From: Campanula takesimana
Lineage: Eukaryota > Streptophyta > Magnoliopsida > Asterales > Campanulaceae
Assembly: GCA_026119855.1 (NCBI GenBank)
Contig: JAOWBW010000086.1
Span: 1,826,407-1,890,406, forward strand
DNA: 64,000 bases
Direction: 5' to 3'
Part shown: positions 32,445-43,383 of the stretch, in pieces
Layout: each line of letters opens with the position of its first letter
How positions within the stretch are numbered: position 1 is the stretch's first letter
The notes under the pieces: model-generated
The model's input: the letters and a program-made list of their open reading frames with translations, nothing else
Database searches by the model: none
What the model was told of the DNA's origin: nothing
Position numbers and translations under genes: made by a program

Positions 32445-33821
32445 TGTTGGATATTATGCCCTAGGCCCTTGAGAAAGGCCTATGCGTTATATCATAGCTT
32501 CATTGTTATAGAAATAACAAACCCGATTATTATATCTTTTGCATGTTGATTATAATAATCATTGTCCCTAGCACTTATGAAGGGCTAGCATGAGTTTGAT
32601 GGATAATCATATGATGATTATAGCGCATAGGATGCGGATTAAACTTGTGGGTACATGTTGGAGAACAAGTACTGGATAGACCCGTTATGTGATTTATGTC
32701 ATGGTCAAATGTCATAATTAAATCTCATAATAGTTATATCATTTATCCTTAGACCTGAGATTATCATAGTCTTCCACATGATGAACATTATGTTTGACGT
32801 ACTCAAACGCGACCCTAACCGGGTGGTTATAAAGGCTACGATTGGCATAATCGGATTCTTGTAGGGAAGAATGATAAGTCAAGATGGGATTTGTCCCTCT
32901 CTCAAGAGAGATATCTGCTTGGCCACTCGATGAGTGAGATTGATAATAGTGTACGGCCGTACCCAAATGAATTGAAGCGTTCAATGTTATTTGGTCATAT
33001 CAATCTACTCGAGATCGAGAAAGCATTGGACAACATAAGTTGACGTGGACCATGACTTATGTCCAATATGATATCGTGTGACAAAGGGATTGTGATATGT
33101 TCTATAAGGTTACTTTGGGCTTTCAAAGTTATACTATTTGGGTAGTCATAATGGCTTGCTAGAGTCCGCTTATGATTTACGAGGTCTTCGGACTCGTTGC
33201 CAACATAGTATAATCCTATTGGGTCACACACACAGAACGGATCTTGCTTGGCATGAAAAACGAGAAAAAACTGGGAAGTGGAAAAACCAGCCGTACGGAT
33301 GGTTTGGACTAGCCGTACGGATAGTTTGTCCGCTGACGAGTTTTTGTCAGATTTCTTTCTGGGAAAGGAATCCTTTAACCTAATGGAATTAGGTTTCTCC
33401 CAGTATATATTCTGTGTTCTCTTCAGCCGAAAACTAAGCCTTAGGCATTGATTTTGGAAATCAACAAGAGTTTCTTGGAGAGAAAAAAACACATAATATA
33501 CTTAGGTTATTGGGGTTTGATTTTTGCTCATCATCAAACCATAATAATCAAAGGGAGATTGAAGAATGGTTCTTCAACCATGTTTTTAAAGCCTAAGGAT
33601 CTAGCAGTCAAATCAAGAAGCGTTCTTGAGTCCGTTCGATGTGTGGATACTGATAGAGGGTGTTTGCGTTAGCACCTTAAAGTCCGTGTTCATAGATTCG
33701 ATCTTCAAGGGTATGTTTCTTTCATCTTGTATTTAATTTAATCAACATGCACGAATCCGGGCTCTTGGATGTTTGATTTTATCTGTTTATTCCACTGCGC
33801 ATGATGCATCAAAACCCAACA
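32445..33821 (+). repeat. 5' LTR of the 8.06-kb copia
   Basis: 1377 bp. Most differences from the 3' LTR fall in the first 560 bp and last 120 bp; the middle 700 bp looks identical. Open frames on either strand here are duplicated in the 3' LTR and do not represent genes. Confidence 0.93.
33291..33411 (+). promoter_or_regulatory. LTR promoter: paired CCGTACGG motifs plus TATA box
   Basis: The palindrome CCGTACGG occurs in AGCCGTACGGATGGTTTGGA (33289-33308) and again in AGCCGTACGGATAGTTTG (33311-33328). A TATA box AGTATATATTC follows at 33402-33412, about 83 bp on. The identical pair is in the 3' LTR at about 39978-40015. Probable U3 enhancer and promoter. Confidence 0.6.
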
Positions 33822-33822
33822 G

Positions 33823-33835
33823 TGGTATCAGAGCC
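33823..33835 (+). other. primer-binding site (initiator Met tRNA)
   Basis: TGGTATCAGAGCC begins one base after the LTR end. It is a perfect match to the standard plant copia PBS. Confidence 0.95.
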
Positions 33836-36800
33836 CCGTTCATTGTTGATTATTTTAGTATATCATGTTGAAATTGTTTAATCCGATTATATAATTTGCA
33901 TGATAATAAGATGAATATGTGATTTGAGTTTTATATGAGATATAAAATTTATGAGCATGAATATGGGGATTAAATAATTATTATATTGATTTGATCTATA
34001 TGAATAATTGCATGTTGGGATTATCAATAAATAATTGGATTATGTGTATTGATAATTTAGATCTAATTTATATATATAATAAATTGTTTATTCATGATAT
34101 TTATTAGATCTAATTAAATTCGTAATCTGTAAATTCATGTTTCTGTAATATGATTATGTACAAACATGATATTGGATTTGGTCGAATTTCTGAAATTCTG
34201 AAAAACCTGGAAATCTGGGATCCTACCGATAGATCCGTACGGATGGTTTGGGTGATGCCAAAATGATCCGTACGGCTAGTTTGGAAATTCTCAGATTTGA
34301 TTTTGTTTTCTGGTGTTCAGATTATTCTGTAAATTATTTACAGAATTCGAATCTGAAAACTGGAAACTGCTTTCAGACGGCTGGTTTTCGAAACCGTGTT
34401 TCCTGAAACAGTTTTCAGCCAAAGAATTCAAAAGGAATTGCAGAAATCAGAGTTCTAAAGAGTTTAGAACTGCTGTAATCTGTGAGATTGAGAGACAATG
34501 AAAGATCTTGAAACAAGTATCCAATCTATACGGGAATGTGGATGCCTTTTGGCTTAGTTTCGACCGTATAGAGAAGTTGCTTGGTTTCTTGATCTTAGCA
34601 CGGAAATGTGGATGCCTTTTGGCTTAGTTTCGGCCGTGCGGTTTGTGCTTTCAATTTCAAGATGCTCTGCGGATACAGTTTCAGAATTCTGAAGAGTTCA
34701 GAGTTTATGTGACCTGTATGAAAGAGCTGCACGGATAAATCTAGATGCTTCCAGAAACATCCGTACGGATGGTTTGGGCATTACTGATTCTGATCTGTTT
34801 CAGACGGCAGGTTTTGGAAACCATGTTTCCTGAAACAGATTTAAGTTCGGAAGTCCAAACTGTTAATGAGATAAGGATCTTAAAGGAGTTTAAGATTGGC
34901 GTAATCTTAAAGTTTCAGAATTTATCCCTATACAAAGTGCAAATAGTTTGCAGAGAAGGAAACTATATTTGGATTAATTCATTCCATGGACCAATGGCAG
35001 GCTTACGCCTTATTTCTGGGAATGCGAATGAAATATCCAATCTGTAAATCGTTTACAGATAATTTAGATTCTGTCCCCACAATGTTGCTTCATAATTAAA
35101 TCACAAGATTTTGCTTCTGTTAATTAATTGGATTAGTTAACATCATTATGCAAAGACTATATTATATTATGTTTCACATAATTAAATATATGATGCATAT
35201 CTCTAAGCAAATAAACCTTCTTAAAACTTAAGTCATGTGCCAATCCATTATTAAAACACTTGTGAGTACACCGGGTATTTTTATGTGGGCTCTGCCAAAG
35301 CGAGGTGCATTAATTCTATCAGTGTATGAGCAAGATGAGGAATGAGAGCTTCCTATACGTTTAACGTGGTTTGACTTAATTAGGCTATCAAAAGACAAAG
35401 TTTTGGGCCTAAGGCACAAGATGAGATTAAAACATGTCTGACATAAGATGTCTAACAAATCTCATAAAGGATCTAAGAATCATATAAGATATGATTGACA
35501 AAGAGTTGTCTACCTAATTAATTTAATTTTGAGCAGTATCGCCAAAGCGGACTTGAAATTAAATTAAAGTTGGATCTTAGCCTACTTAAATTATATTATA
35601 CAATTGTTGTATTTGAAGGTGTATAATTTAGTGGGAGTATTTATGAAATACTTTAAATGTCTCTAAATGATAATGGTATGAAATATATGTGTATATTTAT
35701 TTGCATATTTCGTAGAATGTCTTAAACTATAATCATGTATAATCACTGCGATTGACCCCACTTTAAGAAGAATAAGATTAACTTCCATGACCTAGTCATG
35801 AGCTTAAGAATTGTTCTAAAGCAAGATCGGAAGTTATGAATTCTTAATAAATCATATTCCTAAGAAACCTAATGCCTTAATGGTGGACAAAGACATTGAT
35901 TAAAAACATGTGGATGATTCTATAGATGTCAATCGTCTTAAGACTTGCCATCATGTGTTTGGAAATTAGAAGTATCTAAAACGTATGAATGCTTATGCGA
36001 TAAGCAATCATGTAGGAAACGTTCCTACAAGCAAGAGAGGCAAATAAAGTTTGAGATTGATTAGAGTCTAACATTCATGTGATGAATGAAAGGTATGTTA
36101 ATAAGTTCTCATGTTTTGAACATAGAGAAACATATTAATTACCTTAGTTGGCTTGGTTATCATGTTAGTTTGGAACTAACAAACGGATTTGATATCAATT
36201 CATAAGCGACATTTGATGTTTAAAATGTTATGTCTTAATATCAAATGGAAACATTCTCAAACTCTAAAGGTTAATAAGGACAAGGATTTAGATAAAGGCA
36301 AGACAAAAGTTGTCAAGCCTAAAAGGAAATATTTGTGGAAAAACCTAAAATCCAAAGAATGTAATTTGTACCTTGGCAATAGGATTGACCATTGGTGAAT
36401 ATACAATTTGAATTAAAAGATCAAAAGGAAGGGTAGTTGGACTACCACTTCAAGTATTTATGTTAAAATTCTATTTAAGGAAGGTAAAGATTAACCTAGG
36501 TGGCAATAATGATGCAATGGTTGCAACATTATTCATAGGAACTTGCGAAGTGTCTTTACCTAATAAGTTCATATTTATTTTGAACAAATGGTGCTATGTT
36601 CTTATTTTAAGTAGAAATATTATATTGGTTTCTTCATTACAAGATTATGGATATTTCCTATTTCGAATAAGAAAGTGTTCCATTAAATATGATTTTCCTT
36701 ATTGTATTGCTAATCATATAATGGGACTTAACATCACAAAATAATGAGTATAAACGTAAATAAAGGAAATCCGAATCTAAGGATGTAAGCGTTACATTCT

Positions 36801-39119
36801 TAAAGCATTAATGTCTATATCAAATGATAAGAAACACATATCTAAAATTCCATGGGACGGACTTTTAAATTCATATGATTTCGAATCATGTGATAGATGT
36901 GAATCTTAGAAATTGATCAAGACATCTTTTACTAATAGTAGTAAGAGGAAGTACTCTTTTGAACTTATACATTTTGATGTATGTAGTTTATTATAGTAAC
37001 AATGCTAGAAAGGATTTCAGCACCTCATGGCAAAAGTATTGATGTACTCTGATTAGATCAAAGTAATGAATATTTGAGCCTTGGACTCGATGAGAATTCT
37101 GCAGAAAGTCTGCAATTTAAGAAAAACAGAATCTGGAAACACCAGCCGTACGGATGATGTTCCAGAAGTTTACAGATTGTCTGTAAAACACAGTTTTTCG
37201 TCTTATAATAAGTCAAACTGATCTTTAATTAACCCTCTGGATTATGTGTTGGAAACAGTTGCGCTTACACTAAATTGAGTTTCATCTAAGGAGGTTCATT
37301 ATACCATATGTGATATGGAATGAAGGAAAACTCGGTTTGTCTTTCATAAAGATTTGTGACGTGATACTTTTGTGAAAAGTGTTGTCTTGGACAAAATCAC
37401 AGCCAAAATCTAATTAATGTATTTTATGGGACATCTTAATGATATTAATTTTACACCCTTTAGAGTACAAATCGTTTGTCACTCTAAATAGCACTTTCTA
37501 GATAAATCGTTTATCTCTAAAGAACCAGTGGGAGTAAAATGTATCTCGAAGAGTTCGAGACCTAGAAAATGACATTAAACCTAAGATGGAAGATTGAACA
37601 AAGTTTCACAAGGAGTTGAAGAAATTCGTTCAAGTATATACAAGAAATTTGCATAACTGATAGGATACTATCTATAACAAGAAATATTGATATCTCGTAA
37701 TAGAAAGTAATAGGGAAGATATCATTGCGAATGATTGACCTATTACCTATCAAGATGCAAAGTTCGCTCCGGATTTAGATCAATGACTTGGAGTCATAAA
37801 ATCTAAAAGTGTATATTGATTAACCAAGACTAATTGAGAAAAGTTAATTCATAATGTCGATTATGATGAAACTTTATCACCCATAGTCATGCTTAATGTT
37901 ATTAGAATCCTAATTGTCATGACTTCATATTTCGAATATGTAATATGACAGATGGATGTCAAAACTATATTCCTTAATAGGAACTTATATTAGGATGTGT
38001 TTGATACAACCTAAAAGTTTTGATTAATCCATAAAATTCTAATAAAATATGCAAGTTGCAGAAATTCATGAGATGGATTGAAGCAAACTACTTGGAGTGA
38101 AATTTCATTTTGATGAAGTATTCAAAGAGTTTCAAATTCATCAAGGATGAGATTTGTGATTACAATAAATTTAGTGGGAGAGTAATTTTATTCATAGTCT
38201 AATATATATATGGTTGATATATAAATCATTTTGAAAGAGTTTCTAAATGAAAGACTTGGATGAAGCCGCCTACATCCTTGAACTGATTTATGGAGATAAA
38301 TCTAAAACGTTGATTGGTTAAAGTCAAAGCACTAATAAAGACAAGATAGTGAAAAGTTCACCGTGCAAGACTCTTGGAGAGGTTACTTGTGAAAGTCTAA
38401 TGGCATTAATCTTTGCAAGATTTAGTCTGAGTAGAAGACTAATCAGCAATAGTATATGATTAGGATTCCATATGCTTCGGCAATTGGATCTATCATGTAA
38501 GCCATGTAAATGTACTAAGACCGTATGTCTCATATACCTGGAGTATGATGAGATGATACCAATCAGATCCTAGTGAGAGTCACTAGTTAAGAAACACTCT
38601 TATGTTCTCTAAAAGGAACTAAAGGATGCGTTCTTGATCTTTGATGGAACAAAAGATGACTTGTAATAGTTACATAGATGCATTCTTACAAACCAACAAA
38701 GATAAATATTGCAGTATAAATACATGTTTACGTCTAATAATGGTGTTAGAAGAGTTCTAAATGGACCATTACTATTCTACAAAAGGTTGAGTATCTAGTG
38801 GCATGAGATGCAAAAAAAATGTTAAGATTAAGATTCTAATTAGTAAACTATAAATCGTTTCTAGTGTCACTAATTTAATGTACCTTCATTGTGTCAATAA
38901 TCGTTATTACACAAGTCAAGGGACTAATATCTTATCTAGACATATACTCAGACATTTCTATCATACTCGAGAAATCGTCAAAGATGGGAGATGTCAAAAT
39001 ATGCAAAATACCTTATGATAATAACAAGGATAATTATCCTCCATAAGCTCGTTTGCAATTATGATGGAGATCATAACTAAGCTCAATGGGTATTGGATAC
39101 GCGTTGATTGGGCCTAGTG
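33836..39119 (+). pseudogene. decayed gag-pol interior
   Basis: No frame longer than 100 residues. The order of readable traces is copia-like: a protease/pre-integrase-like segment near 36520-36735 (LSRNIILVSSLQDYGYF), RT traces near 37860-37990 (VDYDETLSPIVMLNVIRIL, then QMDVKT), an RT/RNase H join near 38460-38600 (YASAIGSIM and following) and RNase H end traces near 38920-39000 (LSRHILRHFYHTREIVK). Every domain has stops and frame changes. Confidence 0.8.
34226..37160 (+). repeat. dispersed CCGTACGG motifs in the copia interior
   Basis: The LTR palindrome recurs at about 34234 (GATCCGTACGGATGGTTTGG), 34267 (GATCCGTACGGCTAGTTTGG), 34760 (CATCCGTACGGATGGTTTGG) and 37146 (GCCGTACGGATGATG). 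Two further tandem units, about 72 bp apart, read GGAATGTGGATGCCTTTTGG...TTTCG(A/G)CCGT (34532-34570 and 34603-34640). Confidence 0.75.
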
Positions 39120-39131
39120 CAAGTGGGAGAT
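39120..39131 (+). other. polypurine tract of the 8.06-kb copia
   Basis: AAGTGGGAGAT precedes the 3' LTR start TGTTGG. The same tract is used by the 20.4-kb element, which points to related copia lineages. Confidence 0.85.
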
Positions 39132-40508
39132 TGTTGGATATTATGCCTTAGGCCCTTGAGAAAGGCCTATGCGTTATATCATAGCTTCATTGTTATAGAG
39201 ATAACAAACCCGATTATTATATCTTTTGCATGTTTATTATAATAATCATTGTCCCTAGCACTTATAAAGGGCTAGCATGAGTTTGATGGATAATCATATG
39301 ATGATTATAGCGCATAGGATGCAGATTAAACTTGTGGGTACATGTTGGAGAACAAGTACTGGATAGACCCGTTATGAGATTTATCTCATGGTCAAATGTC
39401 ATAATTAAATCTCATAATAGTTATATCATTTATCCTTAGACCTGAGATTATCATAGTCTTCCACATGATGAACATTATGTTTGACGTACTCAAACGCTAC
39501 CCTAACCGGGTGGTTATAAAGGCTACGATTGGCATAATCGGATTCTTGTAGGGAAGAATGATAAATCAAGATGGGATTTGTCCCTCTCTCAAGAGAGATA
39601 TCTGCTTGGCCACTCGATGAGTGAGATTGATAATAGTGTACGGCCGTACCCAAATGAATTGAAGCGTTTAATGTTATTTGCTCATATCAATCTACTCGAG
39701 ATCGAGAAAGCATTGGACAACATAAGTTGACGTGGACCATGACTTATGTCCAATATGATATCGTGTGACAAAGGGATTGTGATATGTTCTATAAGGTTAC
39801 TTTGGGCTTTCAAAGTTATACTATTTGGGTAGTCATAATGGCTTGCTAGAGTCCGCTTATGATTTACGAGGTCTTCGGACTCGTTGCCAACATAGTATAA
39901 TCCTATTGGGTCACACACACAGAACGGATCTTGCTTGGCATGAAAAACGAGAAAAAACTGGGAAGTGGAAAAACCAGCCGTACGGATGGTTTGGACTAGC
40001 CGTACGGATAGTTTGTCCGCTGACGAGTTTTTGTCAGATTTCTTTCTGGGAAAGGAATCCTTTAACCTAATGGAATTAGGTTTCTCCCAGTATATATTCT
40101 GTGTTCTCTTCAGCCGAAAACTAAGCCTTAGGCATTGATTTTGGAAATCAACAAGAGTTTCTTGGAGAGAAAAAAACACATAATATACTTAGGTTATTGG
40201 GGTTTGATTTTTGCTCATCATCAAACCATAATAATCAAAGGGAGATTGAAGAATGGTTCTTCAACCATGTTTTTAAAGCCTAAGGATCTAGCAGTCAAAT
40301 CAAGAAGCGTTCTTGAGTCCGTTCGATGTGTGGATACTGATAGAGGGTGTTTGCGTTAGCACCTTAAAGTCCGTGTTCATGGATTCGATCTTCAAGGGTA
40401 TGTTTCTTTCATCTTGTATTTAATTTAATCAACATGCACGGATCCGGGCTCTTGGGTGTTTGATTTTATCTGTTTATTCCGCTGTGCATGATGCATCAGA
40501 ACCCAACA
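39132..40508 (+). repeat. 3' LTR of the 8.06-kb copia
   Basis: Same length as the 5' LTR. Differences seen include CCTTAGGC for CCCTAGGC near the start and CCGCTGTGCATG for CCACTGCGCATG near the end. Confidence 0.93.
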
Positions 40509-40736
40509 AGTTTCAGATATACATGGTATTTTTTTATTTTTTTTTAGAGTTTTCATTTTGAAAGTTATGGACTTGTTGCACTTCCTTGGCTATTGTAGAA
40601 TTTTTTTTGCTATAGCTTATTTGTAACATTTGAATTTGGTAATAATTTTTGTGATAACAAAAAAATAATATTTAAGGACCTTTTAGTTGACTTCGCCCCG
40701 GGCCCACATAAAACTAGGAATGGCCCTGTCTCTATC

Positions 40737-41241
40737 CCTAAGTAAGACCATAACAATAGGAATCATTGTACTCAATATATAATGTAAGTACAAGACCTAG
40801 ATCGAACTATCACGCAGAGAGTTGGAATTATTTCCACGAAATTTTTCTTCTCTTCTTAAACTCTCTTCCTACTCTACATCTGTCAGTTTATCAGTCACTC
40901 CTATCGGAAGCAGGAGCAACAACATAGTTCGGAAATCAAATCAAAGATGCCCAAATAACTAAGTGTAGTTTAATTCTTGAATTTAATGTTAATTTTCCCT
41001 GAGGAAAAAATTGAATTGTATAGCCTCCAACTATATAGGTTATAATAAACACACATATACCGATGTACGTATCAATATTTCTATATCACTAGTTCTGCAA
41101 ATAATCATAAGGTTTGCTTTCTGATTAGATGTCTCAAATTTTGTATATGGGGCAATATTCATTCAATTTTATTTATTTTGGAAAGCAAACAATTGCTTTT
41201 TATTTAGATACAACAAAGTACGCTACGCTTTTCAGCGCCAA
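40737..41241. other. host-like DNA between hAT and SPH remnant, no gene seen
   Basis: No frame or RNA gene. AATAATTCC-type LTR-like words and ...GGAGCAACAACA (to 40924) could be the end of an old LTR that the hAT had entered (possible start TGTTGTAAGC at 31508), but no duplication supports that. Confidence 0.3.
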
Positions 41242-41589
41242 TCATATTTTTTTCACCCACGACCCTTGTCTATGATCATAGAGGTAAAATCTATCGGCCT
41301 TAACAAGCCAATAACATCTATTACCATCTGCAAGGCCATCATAACAACCATAAGATATCTTGTAGTTGAAAATATCAAAAACTTGCTCGTCATGTGGTTG
41401 CCGCCAAAAGTGGCAGAAATAAAGTGTCGTTCGCAAGAGATTCTCACAAAAATGCCAATGGAGCCGAGCTTCTTAAGAAAGAGTCTGGTTACCAAGACCA
41501 TCATCTTTTGGCTGGCATCAAATCGAAATGTTATTACTAATCCCATTTAAGATATGCATGTCATATCCGTTGTTGTAAAAAAACATGAT
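41242..41589 (-). pseudogene. plant self-incompatibility S1-family (SPH) protein remnant
   Basis: On the minus strand one frame reads, in order, HILNGISNNISI, a stop, CQPKDDGLGNQTL, a stop, then RTTLYFCHFW, VFDIFNYK and CYWLVKADRFYLYD to a final TGA. This is the conserved order of plant S1-family secreted proteins: V-x-I-x-N, C-x-S-x-DDDLG, TLFFC-x-F-x-W, FDVY, C-x-WLVKDDGFYL. Key cysteines are kept. Two nonsense codons (TGA near 41520, TAA near 41475) and the lack of a clear signal peptide upstream make it a pseudogene. Family members are small secreted proteins; the founding member acts in poppy self-incompatibility. Confidence 0.75.
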
Positions 41590-42033
41590 TTCGTATAGGT
41601 CATGTCACAAAGAGTAAATCCTAAGACGAAGAAGAAAATGAGTTTGCCCATCTAAACAACCGACTTGATAATTGAACTATATAAAAACTGAGACTATATT
41701 TTGTTTTATTCAATAGCGTTTGAGCTTTACCATTATATATACAAATAAGTTGACAATGATAGTTCTACTCTAATGTCTAAACATGATCAGAGATGAAGCG
41801 AATCCTTACTCTACATGTGATTGAAAAGTTAATGATTACAGAAATCATAATTTAATGAATTGCATCAATCTTGACAATCTTATAGTTACTCATTCTCAGA
41901 ATGTTGGTCTGACTTTGAGTTTGGTAGTAAACTTGATAAAACTGTAAGAGACAATTATCCCACATATTCTAAAGAGAGAAACATGGACCGGTATATAGAC
42001 TTGAGGAGTTACTCCCTTATCACCAATTGGTTT

Positions 42034-43369
42034 TGTTAGGTCCTAACTTAATTTTTTGGTGAAGATTGATCATTTAACTAACGGGTTAAAGTTAAGTAGT
42101 CAAACATGTCAAGAAAGAAAAGTTTCCAAACTTACACAAAGACCCCTCCATGTTTTCTAAGTTTTTCAACAGTGATTTTCTCTACCTATCGAGACCGAGA
42201 AATATTCAATATTAGACTCGTTCGAAAGCTAATTTAATGAGCTACAAGAGTGTGCAATCAGATTTTGCATCCATCCAACCAGTGAAAAGTTACACCAAAA
42301 TTACCAAAAGGTGAAAACAACGATAGCCAAAAGTTGAGGGTTCAAAGTGAAAGTTTGCTTTTCATCATCCTACACATTCAAGACTACACATTCACGTGGA
42401 GGACAAGTTTATGAAGCTGCTATTGTCCATTTCCCCAACAATATGCATTCAAGTTTGAAGACCAAAAACATTGAAGAACATTGACTGAGCATTGAAGCCC
42501 TAACAAGAACCAAGCTTCAACAACGGGTACTTCCTCTTTTTCCCTTATAAATTGAATCCAAACACCCCTTTTACCAGTGTGCATCCCACACCAAAATTAC
42601 CCTCCTTCAGAATGCTTTCACCTAGTGTGTGCAATAAACACCAATTGCACACACTAAGGTTTACACTCCAAGAACCCAACCCTTTAACCCTTCACCATTT
42701 ATCCACTATTGTGTTTGCACCACCATATCTCTCCTACCCAAGTGAGCAATATACACCAATTGCCCCATTATGTTTTAACCCTTCACCATTTATTCCCTCA
42801 CCCTTTTAAACCTTTGAACATCAACCCAACCAAACCTTGCAAACATTAAGGGGGAACAACGAGCTAAAGCATCGCTTCCATCCGATAACTCTAGTGTCCA
42901 TCCAAGGAAGAACTACATTGATATTCACACTTGTGAGTTTTATTTTCTTTTTTCGCTTTGGAAGAAGCAACCTTAATTGATGAGTCAATTAAGTAGAGGG
43001 GGTTCGAGGAACTTGCCTTATCAATTCTTGTAACTCATGTAGAAGAGAATATTATAGTGAATTGATCTCACTTGTCAGGGACAGTGGGGGGGGTGTATGA
43101 GATGGGTTTTGCCTCCGAACCACTTGAAAAATTGTCGCCTCTTGTCTCTTTTTATTTCTTGTCTTGCACTTTAATTGTCAATTTCATTTATATTTCTTGC
43201 TTTAATATATTATTTCTTGATCACATAGACAAGATAAAATTGACAAAAAAAATTAGGAATATATATGGTAGACAACAACTATAAGGCTTAAGAAAATATC
43301 TATTCCGCTGCGCATATTTCTCTATCATTTTGGCCTTAAGAGTGTTTTAATGAAAACCATGACCTTTCA
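42034..43369 (+). repeat. 5' LTR of the 4.2-kb element
   Basis: 1336 bp, TGTTAGGTCC...GACCTTTCA. A TATA-like box (CCTTATAAATTG) lies at 42543-42554. The 85-aa frame at 42552-42809 is repeated in the other LTR and is rich in Pro/Ser/Leu; I treat it as chance. Confidence 0.9.
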
Positions 43370-43370
43370 A

Positions 43371-43383
43371 TTGGTATCAGAGC
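43371..43383 (+). other. primer-binding site (initiator Met tRNA)
   Basis: TTGGTATCAGAGC two bases after the LTR end. Confidence 0.9.

Larger units (their letters stand above)
32445..40508 (+). mobile_element. copia element with near-identical LTRs and dead interior
   Basis: Two LTRs of exactly 1377 bp (32445-33821 and 39132-40508) with TGTTGG...CCCAACA ends and a perfect AGTTT duplication (32440-32444 and 40509-40513). The PBS TGGTATCAGAGCC follows the first LTR at 33823; the polypurine tract AAGTGGGAGAT precedes the second. By eye the LTRs differ at about 17 positions (near 98.8 percent identity), a recent insertion. Yet the 5.3-kb interior has no intact frame, only pol traces, so it was probably moved by proteins from another copy. 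Confidence 0.93.
31632..40728. mobile_element. non-autonomous hAT element interrupted by a copia
   Basis: Ends TAGGGCTAGCTC... and ...GGAATGGCCCTG (reverse complement CAGGGCCATTCC) are hAT-like terminal inverted repeats, and an exact 8-bp duplication TCTCTATC flanks them (31624-31631 and 40729-40736). Without the 8064-bp copia and its 5-bp duplication the element is about 1028 bp. No transposase frame. Subterminal TAAGGCCCACAATGG and CCCCGGGCCCACATAA also fit a CAGGGCC-type hAT. Confidence 0.8.

Noticed and set aside
32995..33492. 165-aa frame found identically in two places
   Set aside because: Both copies are in the two LTRs of one copia; duplicated because LTRs are duplicated. A related short frame in the solo LTR at 17935-18183 only reflects LTR homology.
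31508..40924. Solo LTR around the hAT (TGTTGTAAGC...GCAACAACA)
   Set aside because: Flanking five-base words (GCAGG and TAGTT) do not match and no PBS follows; not supportable.
42552..42809. 85-aa Pro/Ser-rich frame repeated at 45424-45681
   Set aside because: Located in both LTRs of the 4.2-kb element, right after its TATA box; low complexity and no family match.
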